DNA of 14,628 nt from Streptosporangiaceae bacterium (lineage in GTDB: Bacteria; Actinomycetota; Actinomycetes; Streptosporangiales; Streptosporangiaceae), in assembly GCA_030041195.1 (NCBI GenBank), contig JASHOI010000060.1, positions 1 to 14,628 of the forward strand, given 5' to 3'. Position 1 is the first letter of the stretch, and every line of letters begins with the position of its first letter. A program made the translations under genes and the position numbers. This document shows, in pieces, positions 1-6,738 of the stretch. The notes below the pieces were generated by a model, which was given only the letters and a program-made list of their open reading frames with translations, did not search any database and was not told where the DNA came from.

Positions 1-1436
1 GCGTCCTGCGTGGTGATCGCGATCGTCGCGACGGTGGTGACCAGCAGCGCGAGCACCAGGCCGCTGACGGAACGGAACGCGGCCCGCGGGTCGTCGCCAA
101 TGCGCCGGGCGGCGATCAGCGTGCCGGGGCGGCTGGTCCACCGGGCCATGAGCCGCGCGGCGGCCATGGTGAGCCACGGCCCGGCGATGAACAGCCCGAT
201 GATGATCAGCGCGAAGCTGGTCACGAACGCCTGGATCTGCCCCTGGATCGAGGCCGGGTGCCCGTGCGCCTCCCAGAAGCCGAGCTCAGCTAGGCCGAGG
301 AGCAGCGGCACCACCCGCCAGACACCAGGCGGCTTCGGTGTCGCCCGGCGCGTGACGCCGAGCGGGGAGATGTTCACCCGGCGCAGCGCCAGCCGTGCTG
401 CCACAGCGGCGGCCGCCGGCACGCCGACTGCGACGACGATGACGTCGAACAGGCTGAGCGTCAGTTCGCCGGGGAAGAACGGCTGGCCGACGAACGGGAT
501 GCCCGCCACCGGGATGCGCAGCCCGAAGAAGATCGCGAACCCGGCGGCCACGCCCAGCAGGGCCGCCGCGGTCGACTCCACCGCCGCGAGCACGGACACC
601 TGCGTGCGGGTCGCGCCGACCAGGCGGATCGCCGCGAACCGCTGCTCCCGGCGGGCGGCCGACAGCCGCGTCGCGGTGCCGATGAAGATCAGTACCGGCA
701 GCAGGATCGCCAGCGCGACGACGGAGAGGATCAGGTCGGTGCCGCTCGCCGGCACGCCGGTGTCGGCCGGCGCGTACTTGAGCCCGTTGGGGTTGAAGTT
801 CGGCGGGAACTGCGGCCGATGGCCCTTCCTGGCGGGGGAAATCGTGGCACTCCCGCCGGAGTTGCGCGGCGCGGTCATCGCGATAGCGGTCACCTTTACG
901 CTGCCCACGGCCGTCGCCAGTTGCGCCGGGGTGCGCCCGACGACGATGACGAGCGAGTCAGGCGAGGGCAGCGCGGCGTCGCCGATGATCCCGGCCAGGT
1001 GTCCCGGGTAGCGGTCAGCCAGCTGGTCCGCCGGAACGGATCGCAGCAGCGCCGCGAGCGCGGGCGAGGCGTAGTACGTCCCCGGCCCCGGGTCATGGGA
1101 CAGCCCCGGCGGCACCGGCGAGGAACCGCCGGTTGCCGCGACGTCGAAGCGGCTGATCGTCTGGCCGTCGTAGATGTCGCTGGTTGGGTGCCACCACAGC
1201 GGCGCGACCCCCGTGGCCGGCCCCGGCGCCGCCCACTGGGTGCCGGTCCAGAACCACGCGTGCCGTTTGTTCCACGCAGTGACCGCGTTGGTCGTGGCCA
1301 CGGCGCTGAGCAGCAGCCCCACGCCGAGCCCGACCGCGACCGCCAGGATGACCAGCCGGGTAACGGCCTCGCGCCCCCCGTTCACGGCCAGCCGCAGCCC
1401 AAGCCCGGCGGTGCCAGTCGCGGTCGCCGCGCTCAT
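1..1436 (-). CDS. FtsX-type ABC transporter permease, C-terminus cut by window edge
   Basis: Membrane subunit of an ABC exporter of the MacB/FtsX class, working with the ATPase encoded just upstream. About 478 residues are visible. A membrane segment lies at about residues 27-49. A long extracytoplasmic region follows (about 50-232). Then comes an FtsX-like block: hydrophobic segment at 235-255, a cytoplasmic stretch with ARREQRFAAIRLVGATRTQV (262-280), and two more membrane segments (about 283-305, 328-350). A further hydrophobic segment near 403-420 begins the second half, which resembles the two-FtsX-domain permeases of actinobacteria. A last segment at 457-475 is cut at base 1. The ATG overlaps the ATPase stop codon by 4 bp (ATGA), so the two are translationally coupled. 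The substrate is not evident; PadR control suggests a drug, peptide or lipid-like compound (inference). Confidence 0.9.
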   Translation of the reverse strand, partial: MSAATATGTAGLGLRLAVNGGREAVTRLVILAVAVGLGVGLLLSAVATTNAVTAWNKRHAWFWTGTQWAAPGPATGVAPLWWHPTSDIYDGQTISRFDVAATGGSSPVPPGLSHDPGPGTYYASPALAALLRSVPADQLADRYPGHLAGIIGDAALPSPDSLVIVVGRTPAQLATAVGSVKVTAIAMTAPRNSGGSATISPARKGHRPQFPPNFNPNGLKYAPADTGVPASGTDLILSVVALAILLPVLIFIGTATRLSAARREQRFAAIRLVGATRTQVSVLAAVESTAAALLGVAAGFAIFFGLRIPVAGIPFVGQPFFPGELTLSLFDVIVVAVGVPAAAAVAARLALRRVNISPLGVTRRATPKPPGVWRVVPLLLGLAELGFWEAHGHPASIQGQIQAFVTSFALIIIGLFIAGPWLTMAAARLMARWTSRPGTLIAARRIGDDPRAAFRSVSGLVLALLVTTVATIAITTQD

Positions 1437-2185
1437 GGCTTTGCCCCGGTGAGCGTGCCGACCGTGCCATCCCGCACGACCACCTCGCGGTCGGCGTACG
1501 CGGCGACCCGCGCGTCGTGGGTGACCAGGACGACCGTGGTCCCCTGTTCGCGGACCGCGCTCACCAGGAGGTTCATCACCAGCTCGCCGGACATCGAGTC
1601 CAGCGACCCGGTCGGCTCGTCGGCGAACAGCACTTCGGGCTCGGCGACCAGGCCGCGGGCCAGCGCGACGCGCTGCGCCTGCCCGCCGGACAGCTCACCG
1701 GAGCGCCGGGACCCGAGCCCGCCCAGCTCGAGCGTGGGGAACCACGTGCGCGCCGCCGCCATCGCCGGCCCGCGCCGCATGCCGGACAGCAGCAACGGCA
1801 GCGCGACGTTCTCCTCGGCGGTGAGCTCGGGCACGAGCTGCCCGGACTGGAATACGAACCCGAACCGCTCCCGCCGCAGTGCACTGCGCTTGTCGTCGCT
1901 GAGCCGGTCCAGCCGTATCCCGTTGAAATGCACTTCCCCCGAGGAAGGCACCAGGATCCCGGCCAGGCAGTGCAGCAGCGTCGACTTCCCGGACCCGCTG
2001 GGCCCCATGACCGCGACGATCTCGCCCTTGGCGACGCCGAGCGACGCCCCGCGCAGCGCCGGCGTGCTGCCGAACGACAGCGAGAGATCGACGGCCTCGA
2101 CGAACTTCGCCGACGCGCCGTGTCCGTGTCCCGTGACACTGAGGTTCGCGGCGCTGTGCCCAGCGGCGCCACGATCGGGAGTCAC
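1433..2185 (-). CDS. ABC transporter ATP-binding protein (MacB/LolD-like)
   Basis: Cytoplasmic ATPase that powers the FtsX-type permease encoded next. The protein is 250 residues from the GTG at 2185, a normal length for the family. All hallmark motifs are present: Walker A GPSGSGKST (61-69), Q-loop Gln113 in FVFQSGQLVPE, signature LSGGQAQRVALARGL (165-179), Walker B VLFADEPTGSLD (185-196) and H-loop His223 in VTHD. The GTG start is preferred because it overlaps the PadR stop as GTGA and gives a family-like N-terminus. An open frame continues upstream to 2470 but is Arg/Ala-rich shadow translation of the PadR gene. The order PadR, ATPase, permease is a common self-regulated exporter operon in actinobacteria. 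The substrate is unknown. Confidence 0.95.
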   Translation of the reverse strand: MTPDRGAAGHSAANLSVTGHGHGASAKFVEAVDLSLSFGSTPALRGASLGVAKGEIVAVMGPSGSGKSTLLHCLAGILVPSSGEVHFNGIRLDRLSDDKRSALRRERFGFVFQSGQLVPELTAEENVALPLLLSGMRRGPAMAAARTWFPTLELGGLGSRRSGELSGGQAQRVALARGLVAEPEVLFADEPTGSLDSMSGELVMNLLVSAVREQGTTVVLVTHDARVAAYADREVVVRDGTVGTLTGAKP

Positions 2186-2712
2186 GACTGCCCCTGCACT
2201 GTCCGCGCGATCATGTCCAGCCGCGCCGCCGTGTGGTCGATCCATCGCAGGTCCGCCTCCAGGCGGTAGAGGGCGTGGTCGGCGAGCAGCACGTCGAGGG
2301 TGCCGCCCTGCCGCTTGAACTCGGTGAGCTCGCGCATCCGCTGCAGGTGCGCCGCCCGCTGGACGTCGAGGTAGTTGTCGGCGTGCTTGCCGAGCATGAG
2401 CGCGAGCACGACCTTGGCGAACAGTTCGCTCTGCAGGTCGGGCTCTGGCGGCGCGGGCTCGGCGAGCCACTTCTCCACGTCGGCGACGCCCTTGTCGGTG
2501 ATGATGTACCGGCGCCGTTCCGGCCCGGCCCCTTGCTCGACGGGCCCGGCCACGGCCTTCCCGTCCCTGGCCAGCCGCGACAGCGTGGCATACACCTGGC
2601 TGTAGCGCAGCGGCCGCCCTTGCCCGAAGTAAGCGTCGTAGTCGCGCTTCAGGTCATACCCATGGCTGGGCCCGCGCTCAAGCAGCCCCAACAGCGTCAG
2701 CGGAACACTCAC
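2182..2712 (-). CDS. PadR-family transcriptional regulator
   Basis: Probable repressor of the downstream ABC exporter and of itself. The 176-residue protein starts with the typical PadR opening (MSVPLTLLGLLERGPSHGYDLK, positions 1-22), continues with the winged helix including RYSQVYATLSRLARDGK (36-52) and the wing RRRYIITDKG (66-75). A helical C-terminal half of about 95 residues follows, as in PadR subfamily 2 (Vir_act_alpha_C-like), used for dimerisation and ligand sensing. The GTG start at 2712 sits 7 bases after a TAGTCT -10-like hexamer, so the message may be leaderless; no Shine-Dalgarno sequence is visible. The stop overlaps the ATPase GTG by 4 bp. The ligand is unknown. The family call is firm; the repressor role is by analogy. 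Confidence 0.95.
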   Translation of the reverse strand: MSVPLTLLGLLERGPSHGYDLKRDYDAYFGQGRPLRYSQVYATLSRLARDGKAVAGPVEQGAGPERRRYIITDKGVADVEKWLAEPAPPEPDLQSELFAKVVLALMLGKHADNYLDVQRAAHLQRMRELTEFKRQGGTLDVLLADHALYRLEADLRWIDHTAARLDMIARTVQGQS

Positions 2713-2716
2713 ACCC

Positions 2717-2743
2717 GAGAGACTACATCACGAGTAGACTCTC
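2717..2743 (-). promoter_or_regulatory. Candidate PadR operator overlapping the -10 element
   Basis: An inverted repeat reads, on the minus strand, GAGAGTCTAC-TCGTGAT-GTAGTCTCTC, with 9 of 10 arm positions complementary and a 7-base centre. It ends 4 bases before the PadR start codon and contains the -10-like TAGTCT (2725-2720). Bound repressor would cover the promoter. This size and location fit PadR autoregulation. The site is seen directly; its role is inferred. Confidence 0.65.
2720..2725 (-). promoter_or_regulatory. -10 element of the padR-ABC operon
   Basis: TAGTCT on the minus strand (TANNNT class) lies 7 bases upstream of the GTG at 2712, the spacing expected if transcription begins at the start codon. 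No good -35 match is visible at 17-18 bases upstream (TACCTG or similar), so activity may be modest. Confidence 0.45.
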
Positions 2744-2888
2744 AGGTAGTAGTTGACGTATCTCTCACATGGCCGCCCGGCCCCTGGCCTCAGGTCCGTG
2801 ACTTCCGGGCGTCGCTTTACTGCCGGATGCAGCTTGGGTAGTGCTGAAGCGCACGACGTTCGGGTGCGGCAAAAATTGCTTACTTAAC

Positions 2889-2902
2889 ATAATGTGCATT
2901 AT
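2889..2902. repeat. AT-rich palindrome in the padR / toxin intergenic gap
   Basis: The sequence ATAATG-TG-CATTAT has perfect 6-bp arms inside an unusually AT-rich stretch (about 2872-2912) of an otherwise very GC-rich window. It lies downstream of the PIN-like gene and upstream of the padR promoter. It could be an operator or a remnant of transferred DNA; no gene is convincing in the 2744-2942 gap. Confidence 0.4.
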
Positions 2903-2942
2903 CGGCGTTTACGCAGGAGCCGGAGTCTGCGGCACTCCGACA

Positions 2943-3335
2943 TCACGCAGGCGGGCGCAGCCAGAGCACGCCGCCGCAGCGGGCTGTCTCGCGGTCGGCC
3001 GCCGCGGCGGCGAGTGCCGCCCCAAGCCGGGACACGTACGCTTTCGTACGCGGGAACGTGAGGTCGGACGTGTAGATGACGCCAGGAACCCCGTCTCCGG
3101 CCGCCTCGTGTGCACGTCGGAGGCTCTCGAAGTCCGGGACGTTGTTCGTCACGAGGACTCGGCCCTCGGCCAGTGCCGCCTGGAAGATCTCCAGGTCCGA
3201 TAGGGCGCGCAGGACAGGATCTGCAACGACCGCACGGCAGTCGATGCCGCGGGCAGCGAGATCGGTCGCGATCGCGGGCGAGAACATCTCGCCGAGGAGC
3301 AACGCGTCGGGCACGTTACCGGGTATCCCGCTCAC
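2943..3335 (-). CDS. PIN-like (DUF5615-type) toxin-like protein with altered active site
   Basis: Second gene of a toxin-antitoxin-like pair; relatives are PIN-fold putative RNases. The 130-residue protein has the family layout: ALLLGEMFSPAIATDLAARG (11-30), SDLEIFQAALAEGRVLVTNN (46-65) and PDFESL (67-72). In relatives the first block normally reads LLDE, with Asp as a metal ligand. Here residue 15 is Gly (codon GGC where GAC would give Asp), while Glu16, Asp47, Glu49 and Asp68 remain. The GTG start at 3335 overlaps the antitoxin stop (GTGA), so translation is coupled. An ATG farther upstream (3365) would place an unlikely extension inside the antitoxin gene. Family assignment is from pattern memory, not a search; nuclease activity is doubtful given the substitution. 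Confidence 0.75.
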   Translation of the reverse strand: MSGIPGNVPDALLLGEMFSPAIATDLAARGIDCRAVVADPVLRALSDLEIFQAALAEGRVLVTNNVPDFESLRRAHEAAGDGVPGVIYTSDLTFPRTKAYVSRLGAALAAAAADRETARCGGVLWLRPPA

Positions 3336-3781
3336 AGTCCCAGCAGTCCTTGCTGCCGTTCCCATGCCGCCCGTGCCTGTGCAGCCTCGGCGCGTGCCCT
3401 GTCCAAGAAGTCCTCGACCTCCTCCGGATAGTCGCTCCAGTAAGCCAGAGCCGCGCGCATGAACGGTACGGGTGTCCCTGACGTCTCGGCGGCCATCTCG
3501 AGAACCTCGTCACCTGCCAGTGCAGGCTCAGCTTTGCGGACCGACCGGATGGCGCCGATGACCTCCCACACGTCAGGACCGCCGACCAGCCTGGCCCTGC
3601 GCCCGGCCGGGCCGTCCTTGAACGTGATGAGCGGGTGCTCACGGATCCGGAGCGCCTCATCGACGAGCCTGCTGGTGGCGCTGGACAGGGTCAGATCCCG
3701 ATGCGCTGCAACGAACGCGGAGAGTCGCTCGAACACGCGCGGATCGAACCGGACCGACGACGGGCCAGGATTAGCTACCAT
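3332..3781 (-). CDS. Ribbon-helix-helix (CopG-like) antitoxin, partner of the PIN-like protein
   Basis: Probable DNA-binding antitoxin of 149 residues. The N-terminus looks like a ribbon-helix-helix domain: strand SSVRFDP (8-14), helix VFERLSAFVAAH (16-27), then LSSATSRLVDEALRIRE (32-48). The middle, PLITFKDGPAGRRARLVGGPDVWEVI (50-75), resembles the DUF433-associated segment often fused to such antitoxins. A helical C-terminus ending near 149 (EEVEDFLDRARAEAAQARAA, 120-139) may wrap the toxin. The ATG at 3781 is preferred: it starts just before the RHH strand and lies 7 bases downstream of a TACATT -10-like hexamer with no Shine-Dalgarno site. An open frame continues upstream to 4663, but that is antisense to the peptidase gene. 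Overlap with the toxin is 4 bp. Confidence 0.8.
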   Translation of the reverse strand: MVANPGPSSVRFDPRVFERLSAFVAAHRDLTLSSATSRLVDEALRIREHPLITFKDGPAGRRARLVGGPDVWEVIGAIRSVRKAEPALAGDEVLEMAAETSGTPVPFMRAALAYWSDYPEEVEDFLDRARAEAAQARAAWERQQGLLGL

Positions 3782-3796
3782 GTATGACAATGTAGG
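3774..3796 (-). promoter_or_regulatory. Promoter and imperfect palindrome at the antitoxin start
   Basis: On the plus strand GCTACCATGT-ATG-ACAATGTAGG has 7 of 10 complementary arm positions and spans the antitoxin start codon. On the minus strand a TACATT hexamer (3794-3789) lies 7 bases ahead of the ATG, as in a leaderless promoter. Ribbon-helix-helix antitoxins commonly repress their own promoter, so this is the natural candidate operator. The palindrome is only moderate. Confidence 0.4.
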
Positions 3797-4015
3797 TGAC
3801 TGTAAGCGGGTAGTGCAAACGCATTGCGGGCTCCCTCCGAGGCCAGGCGTGCAGCCAGCCTCCGTAGTTCCCGGGCGGGTCGGCCGCGGGGGGGAATCAA
3901 GAGCACGTCGGGTGCCCACTTCCCCGGCCCATACGGTTTGGCGCTTCCCTTCCGCTCGAGGTCGGCCTGACCGCGGGCGCCTACTCGACCGAACCGCCCC
4001 CTCTAGGGTGGCGTG
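3797..4015. other. Divergent intergenic region between antitoxin and peptidase genes
   Basis: About 220 bases without a supported gene. It carries the promoter for the peptidase at its right end and a short GCAA-ACGCA-TTGC inverted repeat near 3816-3828. Nothing else in it is recognisable. Confidence 0.5.
4004..4009 (+). promoter_or_regulatory. -10 element for the peptidase E-like gene
   Basis: TAGGGT lies 6 bases upstream of the ATG at 4016. This matches the TANNNT -10 class of actinobacterial housekeeping promoters, and the spacing suggests a leaderless message. No clear -35 element is visible at 17-18 bases upstream. Confidence 0.5.
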
Positions 4016-4690
4016 ATGAAGCTTCTGCTGACCGACTCCGGTGTCAGGAACTCGAGCATTCTGGCGGCGCTCGTCGATCTCCTGGGCAAACCGATCGCCG
4101 AGGCCAGCGCCCTGTGCATCCCCACCGCGGGGTACGGGGGCCCTTACGGCGATCCGGGCGGGCCATGGCGTTTCATCAGCGGGCGGTCCCCTAGTCCGAT
4201 GACCGAGCTGGGGTGGAAGTCGGTGGGCGTGCTGGAGCTCACCGCACTGCCCAGCATCGACACCGAACGCTGGGTCTCGTGGGTCCGAGAGGCGGACGCC
4301 CTGCTGGTGAACGGCGGCAACACGCTGTACCTGTGCCACTGGATGCGGCAGTCCGGACTGGCCGGCCTCCTCCCGTCGCTGCGCGACACGGTCTACGTCG
4401 GGCTGAGCGCCGGGAGCATGGTCCTGACTCCCCGCATCGGGGAAGACTTCGTCAGCTGGACGCCGCCCACCGGTGATGAGAGCACGCTGGGCGTCGTCGA
4501 TTTCTCCATCTTCCCGCACCTCGACAGCCCGGACTGCCCCGAGAACACCATGGCCGAGGCGGAACGCTGGGCCGCGGAGATCAAGGGCCCGGCGTACGCC
4601 ATCGACGCTCAGACCGCGATCAAGGTGGCCGGCGGCAGCGTCGAGGTCGTCTCCGAAGGCCACTGGAAGCTGTTCGACCCGGCATCATGA
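4016..4690 (+). CDS. Peptidase E-like serine hydrolase (family S51)
   Basis: Cytoplasmic hydrolase of the PepE/cyanophycinase fold; PepE itself cleaves N-terminal Asp dipeptides. The product is 224 residues, close to the family norm. Key features are VNGGNTLYL (98-106), the nucleophile elbow GLSAGSMV (129-136) with Ser131, and FPHLD (166-170) with the candidate catalytic His168. There is no signal peptide or membrane segment. A GTG directly before the ATG (4013) is an alternative start; ATG is preferred because it lies 6 bases after TAGGGT. The gene stands alone, divergent from the antitoxin and convergent with the phosphatase. True substrate specificity cannot be read from the sequence, and many actinobacterial S51 proteins are uncharacterised. 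Confidence 0.9.
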   Translation: MKLLLTDSGVRNSSILAALVDLLGKPIAEASALCIPTAGYGGPYGDPGGPWRFISGRSPSPMTELGWKSVGVLELTALPSIDTERWVSWVREADALLVNGGNTLYLCHWMRQSGLAGLLPSLRDTVYVGLSAGSMVLTPRIGEDFVSWTPPTGDESTLGVVDFSIFPHLDSPDCPENTMAEAERWAAEIKGPAYAIDAQTAIKVAGGSVEVVSEGHWKLFDPAS

Positions 4691-4718
4691 ACCTCGACGA
4701 CCGCCCAGGCGCCGGCGC

Positions 4719-4736
4719 CAGCCGCCGCAGCGGCTG
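4719..4736. terminator. GC-rich hairpin between convergent genes
   Basis: CAGCCGC-CGCA-GCGGCTG forms a perfect 7-bp stem with a 4-base loop in the 50-base gap between the peptidase and phosphatase stops. It directly follows a 12-bp self-complementary run, GGCGCCGGCGCC (4708-4719). There is no T-tract, so it may act as the U-less bidirectional terminator common in actinomycetes. Confidence 0.5.
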
Positions 4737-4740
4737 ACCG

Positions 4741-6687
4741 CTAGAAGCCGCGGCTGTTCAGGTTGCGGCCGAACACGAGCTTCTCGTACGGGGTCGTGGG
4801 CAGCGTGATCGACCCGCCCGGGGGCACGGTCGGCACCTGGAACCACTGGAAGGTGATCGTCGTCTCGCCCGGGCGCTCGCCCGGGTCGACGTCGAAGTAG
4901 GCGTAGCCGTGGGCGTCGGTGGTGTCGCGAGCGGCGGACCACGTCGCGTCCTCCACCGCGTTCCGGCCGTCGAGCGTGACCCACACGTTGGCGCGGGGCA
5001 GGCCGGTGGACGTGTCCTCGCCGTACGCGTTGGTGGCCGCGGCGCCGCCGCCGCCCAGGACCAGGTAGACGGTGCCCTTGGCGGTGTCGTACGCCGGGAC
5101 GCCGTTCACCGTCTCGGGGGTGCTGGTCACGACGTGCGGCCGGCGGGTGTTGATCGTCTCCCCCACCGCGTACTCGGTGCCGTCGAGGGACGACGTGAAC
5201 GCCGTGGTCACCGTGCCCTCGTCCGCGTCGAACCCGCGGACCGGGTAGGACCGCTCGTAGTCGTGCTCGTGGCCATGCAGGACCAGGTCGACCTCGTACT
5301 TGTCGAACAGCGGCCCGAACGTGGCCCGGATCCCCATGTCGGTGCCGTTGCCCTCGTCGGAGGTGGACATCCCGGTCTGGTGCATGAAGGCCACGATGAT
5401 GTCGATCGTGGGGTCGAGGCGCGCCGCCTGCAGCGTCCGCTCCAGCCACAGGACCTGCTTGTTCGGCTGCGGGCCCGCGGGGACGATCGAGTAGTCCTGC
5501 TCGGTGAACTGCAGGTTCCCGGTGTACTCGTAGCCGCTGTGCACCACGCCGGCCGGGACCGTGACGCCCGAGGCGTAGGTGACCTGGCTGCTCGTGGACG
5601 TCTGGACGTCCTGCAGCGTGATGTCGTCCGCGTCGAGGGCGATGAACAGAACGGTCCCGACCTGGAAGCTGTAGAACTGGCCCTGCAGGTCGTTGCCGTC
5701 GTAGTTGGTGACGCCGTTGGGCGGCAGCAGGAAGCGGGCCTGGTAGTTGCCGTTGCCGTAGGCGCCGTTCCAGTACGCGCTGGCGCTCGGTGAGCCGTCC
5801 TGCGCGTCGGCGCCGAGTTCCTGCTCGTGGTTGCCGAGCGTCGGCATCCACGGCCGGAAGGCGGCCGAGCGGCTTATGTTGACGCTGAAGTCGCGCCACA
5901 CCGACGGCGTGTTCGCCGGGTCGTTGTCGGCGTAGCAAAGGTCGCCGTTGACCAGGTGGAACAGTGGCGCGGGACCGCCATCACTCGCGGTGATGGTGGC
6001 GTCGACCTCGAAGACGCAGGTGTCGTTGGACGCCTCAGAGTTCCACGAGTAACCGGTCACGTTGATCGGGCTGTCGGACGTCGGCTGCCCGATGTCGCCG
6101 TAGCTGGAGAAGCGGAACTTCGCGCGCCCGGCCGGGGCGGTCCTGAAGTACCCGCTGGCCGTCGACGGGGTCGCGGCGCCGTCGGTGACTTGGTAGTAGT
6201 AAGTGGTGTCGGGCCGCAGGTTCTCGAGCGGCACGTGGTAGTGGTACGTGGTCTCGCCGGAAAGGCCGTCCGCGAAGCTGATGGCCTGGGGACCGAAGCG
6301 GACATTCTTCAGGCTCAGGGGCTCAGGCTCGGGCAGCCTGATCGCGTGCCCAGGGTTCTCGTTGCTGAGAGGCAGGTCGGAGAAGGTCAGAGACGGAGCA
6401 GGCTGCGCCACGGTGCCGGGCGCGGCCCAGGACACCGCGACTTGCGTCGTCGGGTCGGCGCCCCAGGTGAGGTGCAACTGTTCCGGTTCGGTCGTGGTGG
6501 GCAGCGGCACCGTGGTGTTGCCCGGGTCGGGGGCGGCGAGGGCGCGTTGCGGGATGCTGACGTCGAAGAGACCGCCAACGCCGATCACGGCGCCGATGCC
6601 CACCGCGCCCTTCAGCACGGTACGGCGGGAAACGCCGCTACCGCCGCTGCCGCCGTTGTCACTGACTGAGTTTTCGCGGTTCGTCAT
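4741..6687 (-). CDS. Tat-exported purple acid phosphatase-like metallophosphoesterase
   Basis: Secreted binuclear-metal phosphatase, probably releasing phosphate from organic esters outside the cell. The 648-residue protein begins with a Tat signal (SRRTVLKGA, 20-28, then a hydrophobic run to about 41 and an ALAAP cleavage region near 49-53). A fibronectin-like purple acid phosphatase N-domain covers about 65-185. The catalytic domain has all five metal motifs: GDIG (197-200), GDLCYAD (248-254), GNHE (285-288), the FMHQ His436 and GHEHDYER (472-479). The last 140 residues form a C-terminal domain of the family. The gene follows the sigma factor gene by 51 bases on the same strand, so it might be co-transcribed or use its own promoter. 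No pho box was identified. Substrate is not determined. Confidence 0.93.
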   Translation of the reverse strand: MTNRENSVSDNGGSGGSGVSRRTVLKGAVGIGAVIGVGGLFDVSIPQRALAAPDPGNTTVPLPTTTEPEQLHLTWGADPTTQVAVSWAAPGTVAQPAPSLTFSDLPLSNENPGHAIRLPEPEPLSLKNVRFGPQAISFADGLSGETTYHYHVPLENLRPDTTYYYQVTDGAATPSTASGYFRTAPAGRAKFRFSSYGDIGQPTSDSPINVTGYSWNSEASNDTCVFEVDATITASDGGPAPLFHLVNGDLCYADNDPANTPSVWRDFSVNISRSAAFRPWMPTLGNHEQELGADAQDGSPSASAYWNGAYGNGNYQARFLLPPNGVTNYDGNDLQGQFYSFQVGTVLFIALDADDITLQDVQTSTSSQVTYASGVTVPAGVVHSGYEYTGNLQFTEQDYSIVPAGPQPNKQVLWLERTLQAARLDPTIDIIVAFMHQTGMSTSDEGNGTDMGIRATFGPLFDKYEVDLVLHGHEHDYERSYPVRGFDADEGTVTTAFTSSLDGTEYAVGETINTRRPHVVTSTPETVNGVPAYDTAKGTVYLVLGGGGAAATNAYGEDTSTGLPRANVWVTLDGRNAVEDATWSAARDTTDAHGYAYFDVDPGERPGETTITFQWFQVPTVPPGGSITLPTTPYEKLVFGRNLNSRGF

Positions 6688-6695
6688 GGTCGACG

Positions 6696-6701
6696 AACGT
6701 A
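6696..6701 (-). promoter_or_regulatory. Possible -10 element for the phosphatase gene
   Basis: TACGTT on the minus strand ends 8 bases before the phosphatase ATG, and no ribosome binding site is visible. It is compatible with a leaderless promoter, but no -35 match supports it, so read-through from the sigma gene remains equally possible. Confidence 0.3.
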
Positions 6702-6738
6702 GACATTCCGGGTGACCACTGAGTAATACGCCGCCGTC

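Noticed and set aside
819..2318. Open frame of 499 residues on the plus strand
   Set aside because: Antisense to the permease and ATPase genes; no recognisable domain and Arg/Pro-rich composition.
2753..2758. TTGACG as a plus-strand -35 element
   Set aside because: No -10-like hexamer follows at 16-19 bases and no supported plus-strand gene lies downstream before the toxin gene on the other strand.
2841..3203. A 120-residue plus-strand open frame in the toxin region
   Set aside because: Most of it is antisense to the PIN-like gene, which is coupled to its antitoxin; there is no domain or ribosome site.
3782..4663. Upstream extension of the antitoxin reading frame
   Set aside because: It runs antisense through the peptidase gene and past a good promoter; the RHH domain begins naturally at the ATG at 3781.
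4685..5938. Open frame of 417 residues in another minus-strand frame
   Set aside because: Out-of-frame shadow of the phosphatase gene; composition is Arg/Gly/Pro-rich and the phosphatase frame carries all catalytic motifs.
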